Notes: generated from the sequence alone by a model not told the origin. Shown: positions 1-9,081, numbered from the stretch's first letter. The stretch: DNA of 64,000 nucleotides from Amycolatopsis sp. cg9 (GCF_041346945.1 NZ_CP166850.1:7114501-7178500), one strand, 5' to 3'. Translations and numbers: made by a program.

Positions 1-1
1 G

Positions 2-2452
2 ATGGCGTCGCTGCGCGGCCCGGACGGGACGCCCGCCGAACCCGCGGCCGTGCTGGCGGGGTTCCTGCGCGTGCTCGGGGCGACCCCGGCCGAACTGGCC
101 GACCGCGCGGGGCTGCCGGGGCTGTGGCGCGGCTACACCGCCGACCGCCGGTTGCTGGTGCTGCTGGAAGACGCCGCGTCCGAGGCCCAGGTGCGCGCCC
201 TGCTGCCGAGCGGCCCCGGCTGCGCGGCGCTGGTCACGGCCCGCCGCGAGCTGCCCGGTCTTTGCGGCGCGCACCCGGTTCCGGTGCGCGATCTGTCCAC
301 AGAGGACGCTGGAGCGCTGCTGGCCGCGATCGCGGGGGAGTCCCGGCTGCGCGCGGAACCCGAAGCCGCGCAACGGCTTCTCGGCCACTGCGGCGGCCTC
401 GCCCTGGCCGTCCGGATCGCCGGTACCCGGCTCGCGGCGCGCCCGAACCTGCCGGTCGCCGAGCTCGCCGCGAGACTGTCCGACGACCGGCGGCGGCTCG
501 ACGAGCTGACGGCGGGGGACCTGAGCGTCCGGGCCGCGGTGGCCTCGGCGCTGCGCGAGCGCCCCGCCGCGGACATCGCACTGGTGAGACTGCTCGCCGC
601 CTTCGACGGCGCGGTCCCGGACTGGTCGGCTGCGGCGTTGCTCGACCGGCCGACCGCGGAAGCCCGCGACCGCCTCGACGCACTGGCCGCCGCACACCTG
701 CTGGACCCGTCCGGAACGGTCCCGCCCTTCGTGCGGCTGGTGTTGGCGGAGGGCCGGCCGGGGGAGGTCGACCCGGCCGCGCTGCGCCGCGCTTGCGAGG
801 CCGCGCTGGCGCTGGCCGAGCACGCGTTGGGCCGCCAGGCACACCGGCCGGCTGGGGTGGCTGGTGCTGCGGCGGTGGCCGAGCCGGATGCGGTGGTGGA
901 GGGGTGGCGTTCGGCGGGAACGTCGGGTGGCGCGGCGGTGGCCGAGTCCGACCGAGCGGTGCGGGGGCGGCGGTCGGCGGGGGTGGCCGAGCCGGATCCG
1001 GTGGGGCAGGGGTGGCGGTCGTCGGGTGCCGGGGCGGTGGCCGACGACCGAGCGGTGCGGGGGCGGCGTCCGGCGGGGGTGGCTGGTGTTGCGGCGCTGG
1101 CCGAGCCGGATCCCGTGGCGCAGGGGCGGCGGTGGGCGGAAGCGGCCGGCGCTCCCATCCCGGCCCAGCCCGACCTGGCGGCGCGGCGGCGGCCGGCTGA
1201 TGGTGCGGCGGTGGCCGAGCCCGACCCGACGGTGCCCGGGCGGCGGTCGGCGGACGCCCCTGATACTCCCGCGGCCGCCAAGCCCGACCCCGCCGTCCTG
1301 CGCCGGATCGCGGCTGACCCCGCTGCCTGGGCCGCCGCCGAAACCGGGCACCTCGCGGCCGCCGTCCGGCTGGCTGGGGCTCGGGGGTGGCACGAGCTGA
1401 CCGAGCAGCTCGCGGATGCCTGCACCGCGCTCGCCGGCACGCCGTGGCTCGGGCATGCCGCTCGCGCCGTCACCGTGGCCGGGCTGGCTGCGGCCCGGCG
1501 CCGTCGTGATCCGCACGCCGAGGCCGAGAAGCTCTTCACCCTCGGCTCGGTGCACTGGCAGCACGGCCGGTGGCGGCAGGCGCGGAACTACTTCGTGATG
1601 GCCGAGCACCGCTTCCGGCTCCTGGACGATCCGCGGGGTACCGGGACCGCGCTGGCCGCGCTCGCCGACGTCCACCTCGACGGTGGTGATCCGCGGGCCG
1701 CCGAGGCCGAACTGCGGGAAGCCCTCGACCTGCTGCGTGCCTGCGGGGACCGGCGGGGGCAGGCGGCCGCGGCGGCTCAGCTGGGCTCGCTCGCCGAAGA
1801 CGTCGGGGACGTGCGGGGTGCGGTCGAGAGCTTCGAAGTCAGCATGCTGCTCGCCCGCGAATGCGACGACGGTCGCTGGCACGACCAGGCCGCGAAGCGC
1901 TACGCCGACGTCCTGCGCCGCCACGGCGGGCACGACCAGGCGGCCGACCTGCTCACCGGTGCGCTCGGCGGTGCCGTCCGGACGCGGGAGCGGCACTGGG
2001 AGGCGCACGTCCTGCGCAGCCTCGGCGACCTGCACACCGACGCCGGCGAGCTTGCCGACGGGCGGCGCTGCCTGACGCGGTCGCTGGCGCTGTTCGACCA
2101 GATCGGGCACCGGCACGCCGCCGCCTACACCCACCGCAGCCTCGCCGAAGCCTGCCGCCGCGCGGGTGATCCGGCGGGGGCACGGCGGCACCTGCTGGCC
2201 GCCATGGGCGTGTTCCGGGAGCTGCACGACCGCCGCGGTGCCGGGTACGCCCTGCTCAGCCTGGGCCGGACGCACGCGACCGAAGACGCCGCACCCGAGG
2301 CGGCGCGGTGCCTGCGCAGCTCGGCCGGGCTGTTCCGCGAGCTCGGGTTCCCGCTGTGGGAGCTGCGCGCGCTGGGGGAGCTGGCCGGCGTGACCGGTGA
2401 ATCCCCGGCCCGCGACCGCAGTCGTGAACTCTTGACGAAGATCAGGACCTGA
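2..2452 (+). CDS. AfsR-like NB-ARC/TPR regulator, 5' truncated
   Basis: This is the C-terminal part of a STAND/AfsR-type regulator. The gene runs in from the left edge, so the P-loop and any DNA-binding domain are missing and the true start is outside. Residues about 40-280 match the second half of an NB-ARC module (phrases such as PGCAALVTAR, GLALAVRIAGTRLAARP). Residues about 500-800 are helical TPR-like repeats (RGTGTALAALADVHLDGGDPR, repeated GDRRGQAAAAAQLGSLAEDV-type units). Between them, about residues 285-430, is a low-complexity linker of degenerate AVAEPDxxVxGRRSA units. AfsR-family proteins are cytoplasmic ATP-dependent regulators of secondary metabolism. That role here is inferred, because neither effector nor DNA-binding domain is visible. 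It ends in TGA just before a small secreted-protein gene. Confidence 0.75.
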   Translation: MASLRGPDGTPAEPAAVLAGFLRVLGATPAELADRAGLPGLWRGYTADRRLLVLLEDAASEAQVRALLPSGPGCAALVTARRELPGLCGAHPVPVRDLSTEDAGALLAAIAGESRLRAEPEAAQRLLGHCGGLALAVRIAGTRLAARPNLPVAELAARLSDDRRRLDELTAGDLSVRAAVASALRERPAADIALVRLLAAFDGAVPDWSAAALLDRPTAEARDRLDALAAAHLLDPSGTVPPFVRLVLAEGRPGEVDPAALRRACEAALALAEHALGRQAHRPAGVAGAAAVAEPDAVVEGWRSAGTSGGAAVAESDRAVRGRRSAGVAEPDPVGQGWRSSGAGAVADDRAVRGRRPAGVAGVAALAEPDPVAQGRRWAEAAGAPIPAQPDLAARRRPADGAAVAEPDPTVPGRRSADAPDTPAAAKPDPAVLRRIAADPAAWAAAETGHLAAAVRLAGARGWHELTEQLADACTALAGTPWLGHAARAVTVAGLAAARRRRDPHAEAEKLFTLGSVHWQHGRWRQARNYFVMAEHRFRLLDDPRGTGTALAALADVHLDGGDPRAAEAELREALDLLRACGDRRGQAAAAAQLGSLAEDVGDVRGAVESFEVSMLLARECDDGRWHDQAAKRYADVLRRHGGHDQAADLLTGALGGAVRTRERHWEAHVLRSLGDLHTDAGELADGRRCLTRSLALFDQIGHRHAAAYTHRSLAEACRRAGDPAGARRHLLAAMGVFRELHDRRGAGYALLSLGRTHATEDAAPEAARCLRSSAGLFRELGFPLWELRALGELAGVTGESPARDRSRELLTKIRT
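852..1300 (+). repeat. Degenerate in-frame repeat in the NB-ARC/TPR linker
   Basis: About seven or eight imperfect copies of a unit coding for AVAEPDPxVxGRRSA (14-22 residues apart) lie inside the AfsR-like gene. The last copy (AAKPDPAVLRRIA) runs straight into normal protein sequence and may be the ancestral unit. The frame stays open throughout. The stretch is rich in Ala, Gly, Arg and Pro. Confidence 0.7.
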
Positions 2453-2553
2453 CGGGCCCGTGCCCCGGTCCGCGGCGGCGGGTGTTTGGCGAAGTTATGG
2501 CCGCCCCGATTTGGCTGCCGCCGTTCGGATCGTCGCACGAGAAGGAGCAAGGC

Positions 2554-3063
2554 ATGCCGGCACAACGGATTCTGGCGCGGGCGGCACTGGGGCTCGTCGC
2601 TTCGGCCGCGATGGTCGTCTTCGCCACGATCGGCACCGCGTCGGCGAGCGTCGAGGTCACCAAGCTGACCCAGGCGCAGGCGGCGTCGCAGCTGTCCGCG
2701 GCCGGGGTGACCCACTCGTCCAGCGGGAACTGCACGACGCGGTCGAACTCGACCTGCACGTCCTACGAGCAGATCAACCAGAGCACGGTCAGCGGCGTGA
2801 TCACGCTGAAGCGCGCCAGCGGCTGCGCGATCAACATCACCGGCGGGACCGAGGTCGGCCACGCGTCGGGCACCTACAGCCACTACAACGGCTACAAGGT
2901 CGACATCTCGCACAACAGCTGTATCGACGCCTACATCAAGAACAGCTTCGGCTACATCGGCCTGCGCGGCGACGGTTACCCGCAGTGGAAGGCCGGGTCC
3001 GGCAACCTCTACTGCGACGAGGGCAACCACTGGGACATCACCTACTACACCTGCGGCTGCTGA
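2554..3063 (+). CDS. Small secreted Cys-containing protein, peptidase-M15-like motif
   Basis: 169 aa. ATG start chosen for the GAAGGAG ribosome site 7 nt upstream. Residues 1-30 are a Sec signal peptide (RILARAALGLVASAAMVVFA, cleavage near ASA-S). The mature part opens with an LTQAQAASQLSAAGV helix, contains several Cys (CTTRSNSTC, SGC, CDEG, CGC end) and a central ITGGTEVGH...SHYNGYKVDI segment. The H-x2-G-x3-D spacing resembles the metal-binding motif of DD-peptidase/M15 folds. I recall similar short secreted proteins in actinomycetes and fungi without a settled function. Extracellular, disulfide-stabilised, and possibly a wall or peptide hydrolase; the enzymatic role is inference. A strong hairpin follows the stop. 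Confidence 0.7.
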   Translation: MPAQRILARAALGLVASAAMVVFATIGTASASVEVTKLTQAQAASQLSAAGVTHSSSGNCTTRSNSTCTSYEQINQSTVSGVITLKRASGCAINITGGTEVGHASGTYSHYNGYKVDISHNSCIDAYIKNSFGYIGLRGDGYPQWKAGSGNLYCDEGNHWDITYYTCGC

Positions 3064-3067
3064 CGTC

Positions 3068-3107
3068 CCGGGGCCTGTCCGTTCCGAGGGCGGCGGACAG
3101 GCCCCGG
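3068..3107. terminator. Hairpin terminator after the secreted protein
   Basis: Perfect 14-bp inverted repeat (arms 3068-3081 and 3094-3107, GGCCTGTCC core) a few bases after the stop codon. There is no T-run, so it would be an I-shaped actinobacterial terminator. Confidence 0.6.
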
Positions 3108-3153
3108 TTACCGGCCGCGACGGCCGGGTACCCCCGTGGGTGGAGGTGAGGAG

Positions 3154-3534
3154 ATGACTTCGCACAGCACCCCGGCTCCCCGCCCGCGCACGGCGCTGAT
3201 CGGCGCGGCGGCGGGCTTCGTCCTCCTGGCCGGGCTCTACCTGGTCCTGGCCCCGTGGATCGCCGGCTTCGGCGGCGCGGGCGTGCTCGCGCTGAGCGAC
3301 ACCCTGGTCGGGCTGGTCCTGATCGCGCTGGCGATCGCCCGCACGGCCACCCGCCGGCTCGCCCTGATCGGCTGGGTCGTCCCGGTCCTCGGCGCGTGGG
3401 CCGCCGTTTCGCCGTGGCTGCTCCGCCACGGCGGTGAAACCCCGCCGTCGACCGGTGCCCTGATCGGCAACGTCGCGGCGGGCGCCGTGGTCGTCGTCGC
3501 GGGGGTGGCGCTGGCCCGGCGGGTCAGTTCTTGA
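3154..3534 (+). CDS. SPW-repeat membrane protein
   Basis: 126 aa. ATG chosen because of the strong GGAGGTGAGG site just upstream; a GTG 18 nt earlier is possible but lacks that spacing. Four hydrophobic segments are arranged as two pairs: residues about 14-37 and 44-60, then 68-88 and 97-118. Each pair carries the SPW-type signature, LAPWIAGF and VSPWLL, which defines this small inner-membrane family. Function is unknown. Its 3' end overlaps the convergent LigD-like gene by 11 bp. Confidence 0.75.
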   Translation: MTSHSTPAPRPRTALIGAAAGFVLLAGLYLVLAPWIAGFGGAGVLALSDTLVGLVLIALAIARTATRRLALIGWVVPVLGAWAAVSPWLLRHGGETPPSTGALIGNVAAGAVVVVAGVALARRVSS

Positions 3535-4591
3535 TCAGCAGCCAGTCGCCCGCGCCGGCACCGGGGCGGTACGGGCTGTCGGCCCGCTTCGCGACCACGC
3601 CGGGGAGGCCGTGCTGGCGGCTGGCCCCGGCGACGGCCTCGCCGCCACCGGAGAAGTAGCGCGGCACCTGCCAGTGCCGGTCCTCGACGGCCAGGCCGTC
3701 GAGCAGTTCCCGGCGTTTCGCGTAGGGCAGGTCCAGGGTCGGCTTGCCGTCGAGGTGCAGGACGTCGGAAGCGAAGTAGAAGACCGGGCAATGGGTCTTG
3801 AGCCGCTTGGCGGCGGCGCCCTCGGCCTTCCGGCGTTCTTCGAGACCGCCGGCGTCCGGCTTGCCGTCCTTGATCACGACGACTTCGCCGTCCAGCAGCA
3901 CTTCCGTCGACCCGAGCTCTTCGCCGAGCTTGTGCAGCTCGGGGTACCGGCCGGTGACGTCGGCGCCGGTCTCGTCGTGCGCGGTGACGCGGCCGCCGCT
4001 GACCAGCAGCATCGTCCGCAGGCCGCCCCAGGCGAACTCGTAGGCCCACGCGTCGTCGTCGGCGGGCAGGTCGCCGGGCACCGCCGTCATCGGTTCGAGG
4101 AACTCGGGCGCGTCTTCGTGCCCGGGCTCGGCGGGGTCGAGGCGCCGCAGGGTCCAGTCGCGGTCGTCCTCGCCGTGCCGGTTGAGGAACAGGTACTTGC
4201 CGCGCGCGCGTCCGCCGTGGAAGACGACCTCGACCTTGTGGTCGTTCCAGTGCAGGGTTTCGTACTTCCCGGTGTCCCACACGGTCATCCGGCCGCCGCC
4301 GTACTCGCCGGCGGGGATCTCGCCTTCGAAGGTGAGGTACTCCATGGGGTGGTCTTCGGTGTGCACGGCGAGCCGGGAGACGCCGGGGGAGAGCGGCAGG
4401 CCCTTGGGGACGGCCCAGGAGACGAGCACGCCGTCGCGCTCCAGCCGGAAGTCCCAGTGCAGGCGGGTGGCGTGGTGCTCCTGGATGACGAAGAGGTCGT
4501 CGTCCCCGGGCTGCGGCGGGCCGTCCGGCCAGGGTTCGGGGGTGCGGTCCTTGCCGCGTTTGCCGCGGTACTCCTCGAGTTTGTCGGCCAT
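3524..4591 (-). CDS. LigD-like 3'-phosphoesterase fused to a degenerate ATP-ligase domain
   Basis: 355 aa. Residues about 30-145 are a LigD phosphoesterase (PE) domain, which heals 3'-phosphate and 3'-ribonucleotide ends in bacterial NHEJ. The metal and catalytic residues are visible: HHATRLHWDFRLE, TEDHPMEY and GGGRMTVWDTG. Residues about 165-355 align with an ATP-dependent ligase adenylation domain. Motifs III (LLDGEVV), IIIa (FYFASDVLHLDG), IV (GVVAKR) and V (WLLIKN) are present. Motif I, normally KWDGxR, reads AWGGLR, so the lysine that accepts AMP is missing. There is no OB domain. It is thus predicted to be an end-processing enzyme with a non-catalytic ligase-fold scaffold. ku lies about 9 kb away. 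It is downstream of and co-oriented with the ABC genes. Confidence 0.8.
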   Translation of the reverse strand: MADKLEEYRGKRGKDRTPEPWPDGPPQPGDDDLFVIQEHHATRLHWDFRLERDGVLVSWAVPKGLPLSPGVSRLAVHTEDHPMEYLTFEGEIPAGEYGGGRMTVWDTGKYETLHWNDHKVEVVFHGGRARGKYLFLNRHGEDDRDWTLRRLDPAEPGHEDAPEFLEPMTAVPGDLPADDDAWAYEFAWGGLRTMLLVSGGRVTAHDETGADVTGRYPELHKLGEELGSTEVLLDGEVVVIKDGKPDAGGLEERRKAEGAAAKRLKTHCPVFYFASDVLHLDGKPTLDLPYAKRRELLDGLAVEDRHWQVPRYFSGGGEAVAGASRQHGLPGVVAKRADSPYRPGAGAGDWLLIKN

Positions 4592-4663
4592 GGCCGCCTC
4601 GGTACCCCTTCCGCCGCAAGAGCTTCCAGGGTACCGGGCGGCCGCCCTTCGCGGCTCTCGGCC

Positions 4664-6673
4664 TCAGTCCGTCTCGGCCATCGCCTCCGCGAACTGGGCC
4701 GCGTACAGCCGCGCGTAGGCCCCGCCGCTGTGCAGCAGCGTCTCGTGGTCACCCTGCTCGACGATGCGGCCCTGCTCCATCACCAGGATCACGTCGGCGT
4801 CGCGGATCGTCGACAGCCGGTGCGCGATCACGAAGCTCGTCCGGCCGCTGCGCAGCGAGTTCATCGCCCGCTGGATGAGCACCTCCGTGCGGGTGTCCAC
4901 CGAGCTGGTCGCCTCGTCCAGGATCAGGATCACCGGCTTGGCCAGGAACGCCCGCGCCACCGTGATCAGCTGCTTCTCGCCCGCGCTGACCGTGCCGCCT
5001 TCGTCGTCCAGCACCGTCTCGTAGCCGTCCGGCAGCGTGCGGACGAACCGGTCCACGTGCGTCGCCTTCGCGGCTTCGACGATCTCCTCGTGGCTCGGGT
5101 TGTCCGCGCCGTAGGCGATGTTCTCCGCGATCGTGCCGCCGAACAGCCACGCGTCCTGCAGCACCATGCCGGTCTGGTCGCGCAGTTCTTCGCGGTTCAT
5201 CTTCGCGATGTCGACGCCGTCGAGGGTGATGCGGCCGCTGTCCAGCTCGTAGAAGCGCATCAGCAGGTTGACCAGCGTCGTCTTGCCCGCACCGGTCGGG
5301 CCGACGATCGCGACCGTCTGGCCGGGTTCGACCGTCAGCGACAGGTCGTCGATCAGCGGCTTCTCCGGCAGGTAGCGGAAGGAGACGTCCTGGAACTCGA
5401 CGCGCCCCCGGACCACCGCGGGCCGCTCCGGCGAAGCGGGCTCCGGGGCCTGCTCCTCGGCGTCGAGCAGCGCGAACACCCGCTCGGCCGAGGCGACGCC
5501 GGACTGCAGCAGGTTCGCCATGCTCGCGATCTGCGTCACCGGCTGGCTGAACTGGCGCGAGTACTGGATGAACGCCTGCACCTCGCCGAGCGTCAGGCTG
5601 CCCGACGCCACGCGCAGCGCGCCGATCACCGCCACCAGCACGTAGCTCAGGTTGCCGATGAACATCATCGCCGGCTGGATCATGCCGGAGATGAACTGCG
5701 CCCGGAAGCTCGCCTGGTACAGGGTGTCGTTCTGCTTGTCGAAGATCGCCGCGGCCTCGTCGCGGCGGCCGAACACCTTGACCAGCGAGTGGCCGGTGTA
5801 CATCTCCTCGACGTGCGCGTTGAGCTTCCCGGTCGTCGACCACTGCTTGATGAAGTTCGGCTGCGCCCGCTTGCCGATCTTCGCCGCCACCACGGCCGAG
5901 AGCGGCACCGTGAGCAGCGCGATCAGCGCCAGCAGCGGCGAGATCAGGAACATCATGATCAGCACGCCGATCACCGTCAGCAGCGACGAGACGATCTGCG
6001 ACAGCGTCTGCTGCAGCGACATCGCCAGGTTGTCGATGTCGTTGGTGACGCGGGAAAGCACCTCGCCGCGCGGCTGGCGGTCGAAGTACTTCAGCGGCAG
6101 CCGCGAGAACTTGGCCTCGACCTCTTCGCGCAGCCGGTACACCGCCTGCTGCACCAGCGTCGTCGTCAGCCGGGCCTGGATCAGCCCGAAGAACGACGAG
6201 ATCACGAACAGCGCCAGCACGGTGAGCAGGATCTGCCCGACCTTGTCGAAGTCGATGCCGACGCCGGGCACGAGGTCGACGCGGCTGTAGATGTCGGCGA
6301 GCGTGCCGTCGCCGCGGGCCCGCAGCCCGGCGACGACCTGCTCCTTCGTGACCCCCGGCGGCACCTGCTTGCCGAGCACGCCGGCGAGGATCGCGTCGGT
6401 GGCCTGGCCGAGGATCTTCGGGCCGATGACGGTGAGCGTGACGCTGGCCGCGCCGAGCACGAGCACGCCGATGAGCGCGGCCCGCTGCGGGCGCAGCAGC
6501 CGCAGCAGCCGCTTCAGCGAACCCTTGAAGTCGAGCGCCTTCTCCGGCGGCGCGCCGCCGGCCATCCACCGGCCGGGCCCGACGGTCGCGGCACCGGTGT
6601 TCTTGTGCCGTTCGGCGGTCGGCCGCTCCCCGGCGGCCGTGACGGCGGCTTTGGGCGATTCCGTGGTGCTCAC
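4664..6673 (-). CDS. ABC exporter half-transporter B (canonical ATPase site)
   Basis: 669 aa. GTG start overlaps the TGA of the upstream half-transporter (GTGA), with GGAGG just before. The order is a long N-terminal extension, a six-helix ABC exporter membrane domain (about residues 65-380) and an NBD (about 420-650). Walker A is GPTGAGKTT, the signature is an unusual VSAGEKQL, and Walker B ILILDEATSSVD keeps the catalytic glutamate. It probably pairs with the upstream subunit as a heterodimeric multidrug or lipid exporter of the TM287/288-BmrCD type. An insert of about 50 residues sits between the first two helices. Substrate cannot be read from sequence. Confidence 0.88.
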   Translation of the reverse strand: MSTTESPKAAVTAAGERPTAERHKNTGAATVGPGRWMAGGAPPEKALDFKGSLKRLLRLLRPQRAALIGVLVLGAASVTLTVIGPKILGQATDAILAGVLGKQVPPGVTKEQVVAGLRARGDGTLADIYSRVDLVPGVGIDFDKVGQILLTVLALFVISSFFGLIQARLTTTLVQQAVYRLREEVEAKFSRLPLKYFDRQPRGEVLSRVTNDIDNLAMSLQQTLSQIVSSLLTVIGVLIMMFLISPLLALIALLTVPLSAVVAAKIGKRAQPNFIKQWSTTGKLNAHVEEMYTGHSLVKVFGRRDEAAAIFDKQNDTLYQASFRAQFISGMIQPAMMFIGNLSYVLVAVIGALRVASGSLTLGEVQAFIQYSRQFSQPVTQIASMANLLQSGVASAERVFALLDAEEQAPEPASPERPAVVRGRVEFQDVSFRYLPEKPLIDDLSLTVEPGQTVAIVGPTGAGKTTLVNLLMRFYELDSGRITLDGVDIAKMNREELRDQTGMVLQDAWLFGGTIAENIAYGADNPSHEEIVEAAKATHVDRFVRTLPDGYETVLDDEGGTVSAGEKQLITVARAFLAKPVILILDEATSSVDTRTEVLIQRAMNSLRSGRTSFVIAHRLSTIRDADVILVMEQGRIVEQGDHETLLHSGGAYARLYAAQFAEAMAETD

Positions 6674-8403
6674 GCCGCCTCCTGTTCGGTGAGCTGGGAC
6701 AGCACGATCTCCCGGTAGGTTTCGTTGCCGTCCATGAGTTCGTGGTGGGTGCCGGTGCCGACGACGCGGCCTTCGTCGAGGACGATGATGCGGTCGGCGT
6801 TGCGGATCGTGCTGACCCGCTGCGCGACGATGACCACGGTCGCCTCGGCCGTTTCCGACACCAGCGCGCGGCGCAGCGCCGCGTCGGTCGCGTAGTCGAG
6901 CGCGGAGAACGAGTCGTCGAACAGGTAGATCTCCGGCTTGTGCACCAGCATCCGCGCGATCGCGAGCCGCTGGCGCTGCCCGCCCGAGACGTTCGTGCCG
7001 CCCTGGGCGATCGGTGCCTCGAGACCGTCCGCCATCGCTTCGACGAAGTCCTTGCCCTGCGCCACTTCCAGCGCGTGCCACAGCTCTTCGTCGGTCGCGT
7101 CCGGGTTGCCGTAGCGCAGGTTGCTCGCCACCGTGCCGGCGAACAGGTACGGCTTCTGCGGCACCAGCCCGACCGCGCGGGCGAGCACCGCCGGGTCCAG
7201 GTCGCGGACGTCGACGCCGTCCACCTTCACCGTGCCGCGGGTGGCGTCCATCAGGCGCGGGATCAGGTTGAGCAGCGTGGTCTTGCCGGTGCCCGTCGAA
7301 CCGATCACGGCGGTGGTCTCACCGGGCCGCCCGATCAGCGAAATGTCGCACAGCACCGGCTTTTCCGCACCGGGGTAGCGGAATTCGACGCCGGACAGCT
7401 CCAGGTGCCCGTGCACCGCGCCGGGCCGGATCGGCGACACCGGCGGGCGGACGCTCGACTCGGTGTCGAGCACCTCGCTGATCCGCTCGGCGCTGACCTC
7501 GGCGCGCGGCACCATCATGAACATGAACGTGGCCATCATGACGGCCATCAGGATCTGCAGCAGGTAGGACAGGAACGCGGTCATCGCGCCGATCTGCATG
7601 CTGCCGGAGTCGATCCGCTGCCCGCCGAACCACAGCACCGCGACGCTGGAGGCGTTCATCACCAGCATGACGATCGGGAACATCAGCGCCATCAGCCTGC
7701 CGACCCGCAGCGACACCGTGAGCAGCTGGTCGTTGGCGACGTCGAAGCGCTCCCGCTCGTGCTTGTCGCGGACGAACGCCCGGATGACGCGGATGCCCAT
7801 GATCTGCTCGCGCAGGATCTGGTTGATCCGGTCGATGCGCTCCTGCATCAGCCGGAACGCCGGGCGCATCTTGGTGATGATCGTGCCGACCGCGACCGCC
7901 AGCACCGGCACGATGACCAGCAGCAGCGACGACAGCGGCACGTCGAGGTTGAGCGCCAGGATGATGCCGCCGATGCACATGATCGGCGCGGACACCATCA
8001 GCGTGAGCGTCATCAGCACCAGCATCTGGATCTGCTGGACGTCGTTGGTGGTGCGGGTGATCAGCGACGGCGTGCCGAACTGGCCGACCTCGCGGGCCGA
8101 GAAGTCCTGCACCCGGTGGAAGACGCCGGCGCGGATGTCCCGGCCGATCGCCATCGCGGTGCGGGCGCCGAAGTACACCGCGCCGATCGAGCCGGCGATC
8201 TGCGCGAGCGTGATGACGAGCATCATCGCGCCGACGCGCAGGATGTAGTCCATGTCGCCCTTGATGAGGCCGTTGTCGACGATGTCGGCGTTCAGCGTCG
8301 GCAGGTAGAGCATGGCGATCGTCTGCACGAGCTGGAGCAGCACGATCACCCACAGGGTGCTCCGGTACGGGCGCAGGTGGCTGCGCAGGAGCTTGACTAG
8401 CAC
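6670..8403 (-). CDS. ABC exporter half-transporter A (degenerate ATPase site)
   Basis: 577 aa. The GTG start (LVKLLRSHLRPYRS) overlaps the end of the tetR gene by 7 bp and has a GGGGGA-like site upstream. Six transmembrane helices occupy residues about 15-300; the NBD follows with Walker A GSTGTGKTT, signature VSGGQRQR and H-loop replaced by VAQRVST. Walker B reads YLFDDSFSALD: Asp stands where the catalytic Glu is expected, and the switch His is Gln. This is the pattern of the degenerate partner in heterodimeric ABC exporters, so it should form one transporter with the following subunit. Expression is probably controlled by the co-transcribed TetR. Confidence 0.88.
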   Translation of the reverse strand: MLVKLLRSHLRPYRSTLWVIVLLQLVQTIAMLYLPTLNADIVDNGLIKGDMDYILRVGAMMLVITLAQIAGSIGAVYFGARTAMAIGRDIRAGVFHRVQDFSAREVGQFGTPSLITRTTNDVQQIQMLVLMTLTLMVSAPIMCIGGIILALNLDVPLSSLLLVIVPVLAVAVGTIITKMRPAFRLMQERIDRINQILREQIMGIRVIRAFVRDKHERERFDVANDQLLTVSLRVGRLMALMFPIVMLVMNASSVAVLWFGGQRIDSGSMQIGAMTAFLSYLLQILMAVMMATFMFMMVPRAEVSAERISEVLDTESSVRPPVSPIRPGAVHGHLELSGVEFRYPGAEKPVLCDISLIGRPGETTAVIGSTGTGKTTLLNLIPRLMDATRGTVKVDGVDVRDLDPAVLARAVGLVPQKPYLFAGTVASNLRYGNPDATDEELWHALEVAQGKDFVEAMADGLEAPIAQGGTNVSGGQRQRLAIARMLVHKPEIYLFDDSFSALDYATDAALRRALVSETAEATVVIVAQRVSTIRNADRIIVLDEGRVVGTGTHHELMDGNETYREIVLSQLTEQEAA

Positions 8404-9062
8404 AACGATTCCCCCAGTGGAGTGGTGGTCGGTTCGGGTTTCGGAGCAGCGGTGCCGGCGGTCAGGGTGGGCATCCCCGCGGAAAGCTCGTCGAGCAGCC
8501 GTTCCAGGATCGGCAGGAACGGCTCGCCTTCGGTCGTGAACCAGTTGGTGAAGGCCACCCGGACAGCGCTTTCCACCGATGCCGCCATCAGCCGGCACAA
8601 CAGGTGGTCCACACCGCCCACCCGTTTCGCGATCGTTTCGGCCAGGACGCGCTCGACGGCCGCGTGGGCGTTGAGGAACTCGCCGCGCAGCATGAGCCGT
8701 CCCATCAGCTCACGGATACGCGCAACATACGCGCGATCGGGCTCGCCTTCACGCGAATATTGCTCGAGCACGGCGTGCTTGACCGATTCCCAGAGCGGCT
8801 CGCCGTCCGGCCGCGCGAGCAGGGCGTCGCGCATCCCCTCGTGCCGGTCGACGACGACCGAGCAGACCGCCTGCTCCTTGCTGGAGAAGTAGTTGTTGAA
8901 TGTGCGGGGTGACACGCCCACCTCGGTGGCGATGTCCTCGACCTTCACGTTCTCCAGCCCGCGGTCCAGCGTCAGCCGCAGTGCCGCTTGGGCGAGCGCC
9001 TTGCGTGCTTCGCGCTTCTTGCGCTCGCGCAGGGTCAGCTTGGGTGGTTCGTCCGGCGGCAT
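8397..9062 (-). CDS. TetR-family repressor of the ABC operon
   Basis: 221 aa. The start is at MPPDEPPKLTLRERKK; an upstream in-frame ATG would add a poorly conserved 50-residue tail running through the operator region, so it is rejected. Residues 10-60 are the TetR helix-turn-helix (AALRLTLDRGLENVKVEDIA, GVSPRTFNNYFSSKEQ). The C-terminal ligand domain is helical and ends by overlapping the ABC gene start. First gene of a tetR-ABC-ABC operon. A tandem palindrome lies 22-57 bp upstream, so autoregulation with drug-induced release is the likely mode. Confidence 0.85.
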   Translation of the reverse strand: MPPDEPPKLTLRERKKREARKALAQAALRLTLDRGLENVKVEDIATEVGVSPRTFNNYFSSKEQAVCSVVVDRHEGMRDALLARPDGEPLWESVKHAVLEQYSREGEPDRAYVARIRELMGRLMLRGEFLNAHAAVERVLAETIAKRVGGVDHLLCRLMAASVESAVRVAFTNWFTTEGEPFLPILERLLDELSAGMPTLTAGTAAPKPEPTTTPLGESLC

Positions 9063-9081
9063 GAACGGAGTGTAGCGAAAA

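Noticed and set aside
3611..6718. Very long open frame on the plus strand opposite the LigD-like and ABC genes
   Set aside because: GC-rich third-position shadow: low-complexity His/Arg/Val-rich translation, no domain, and it lies opposite genes with clear family motifs. The same applies to the frames opposite 37-40 kb, 33-36.7 kb and 58.3-61.2 kb.
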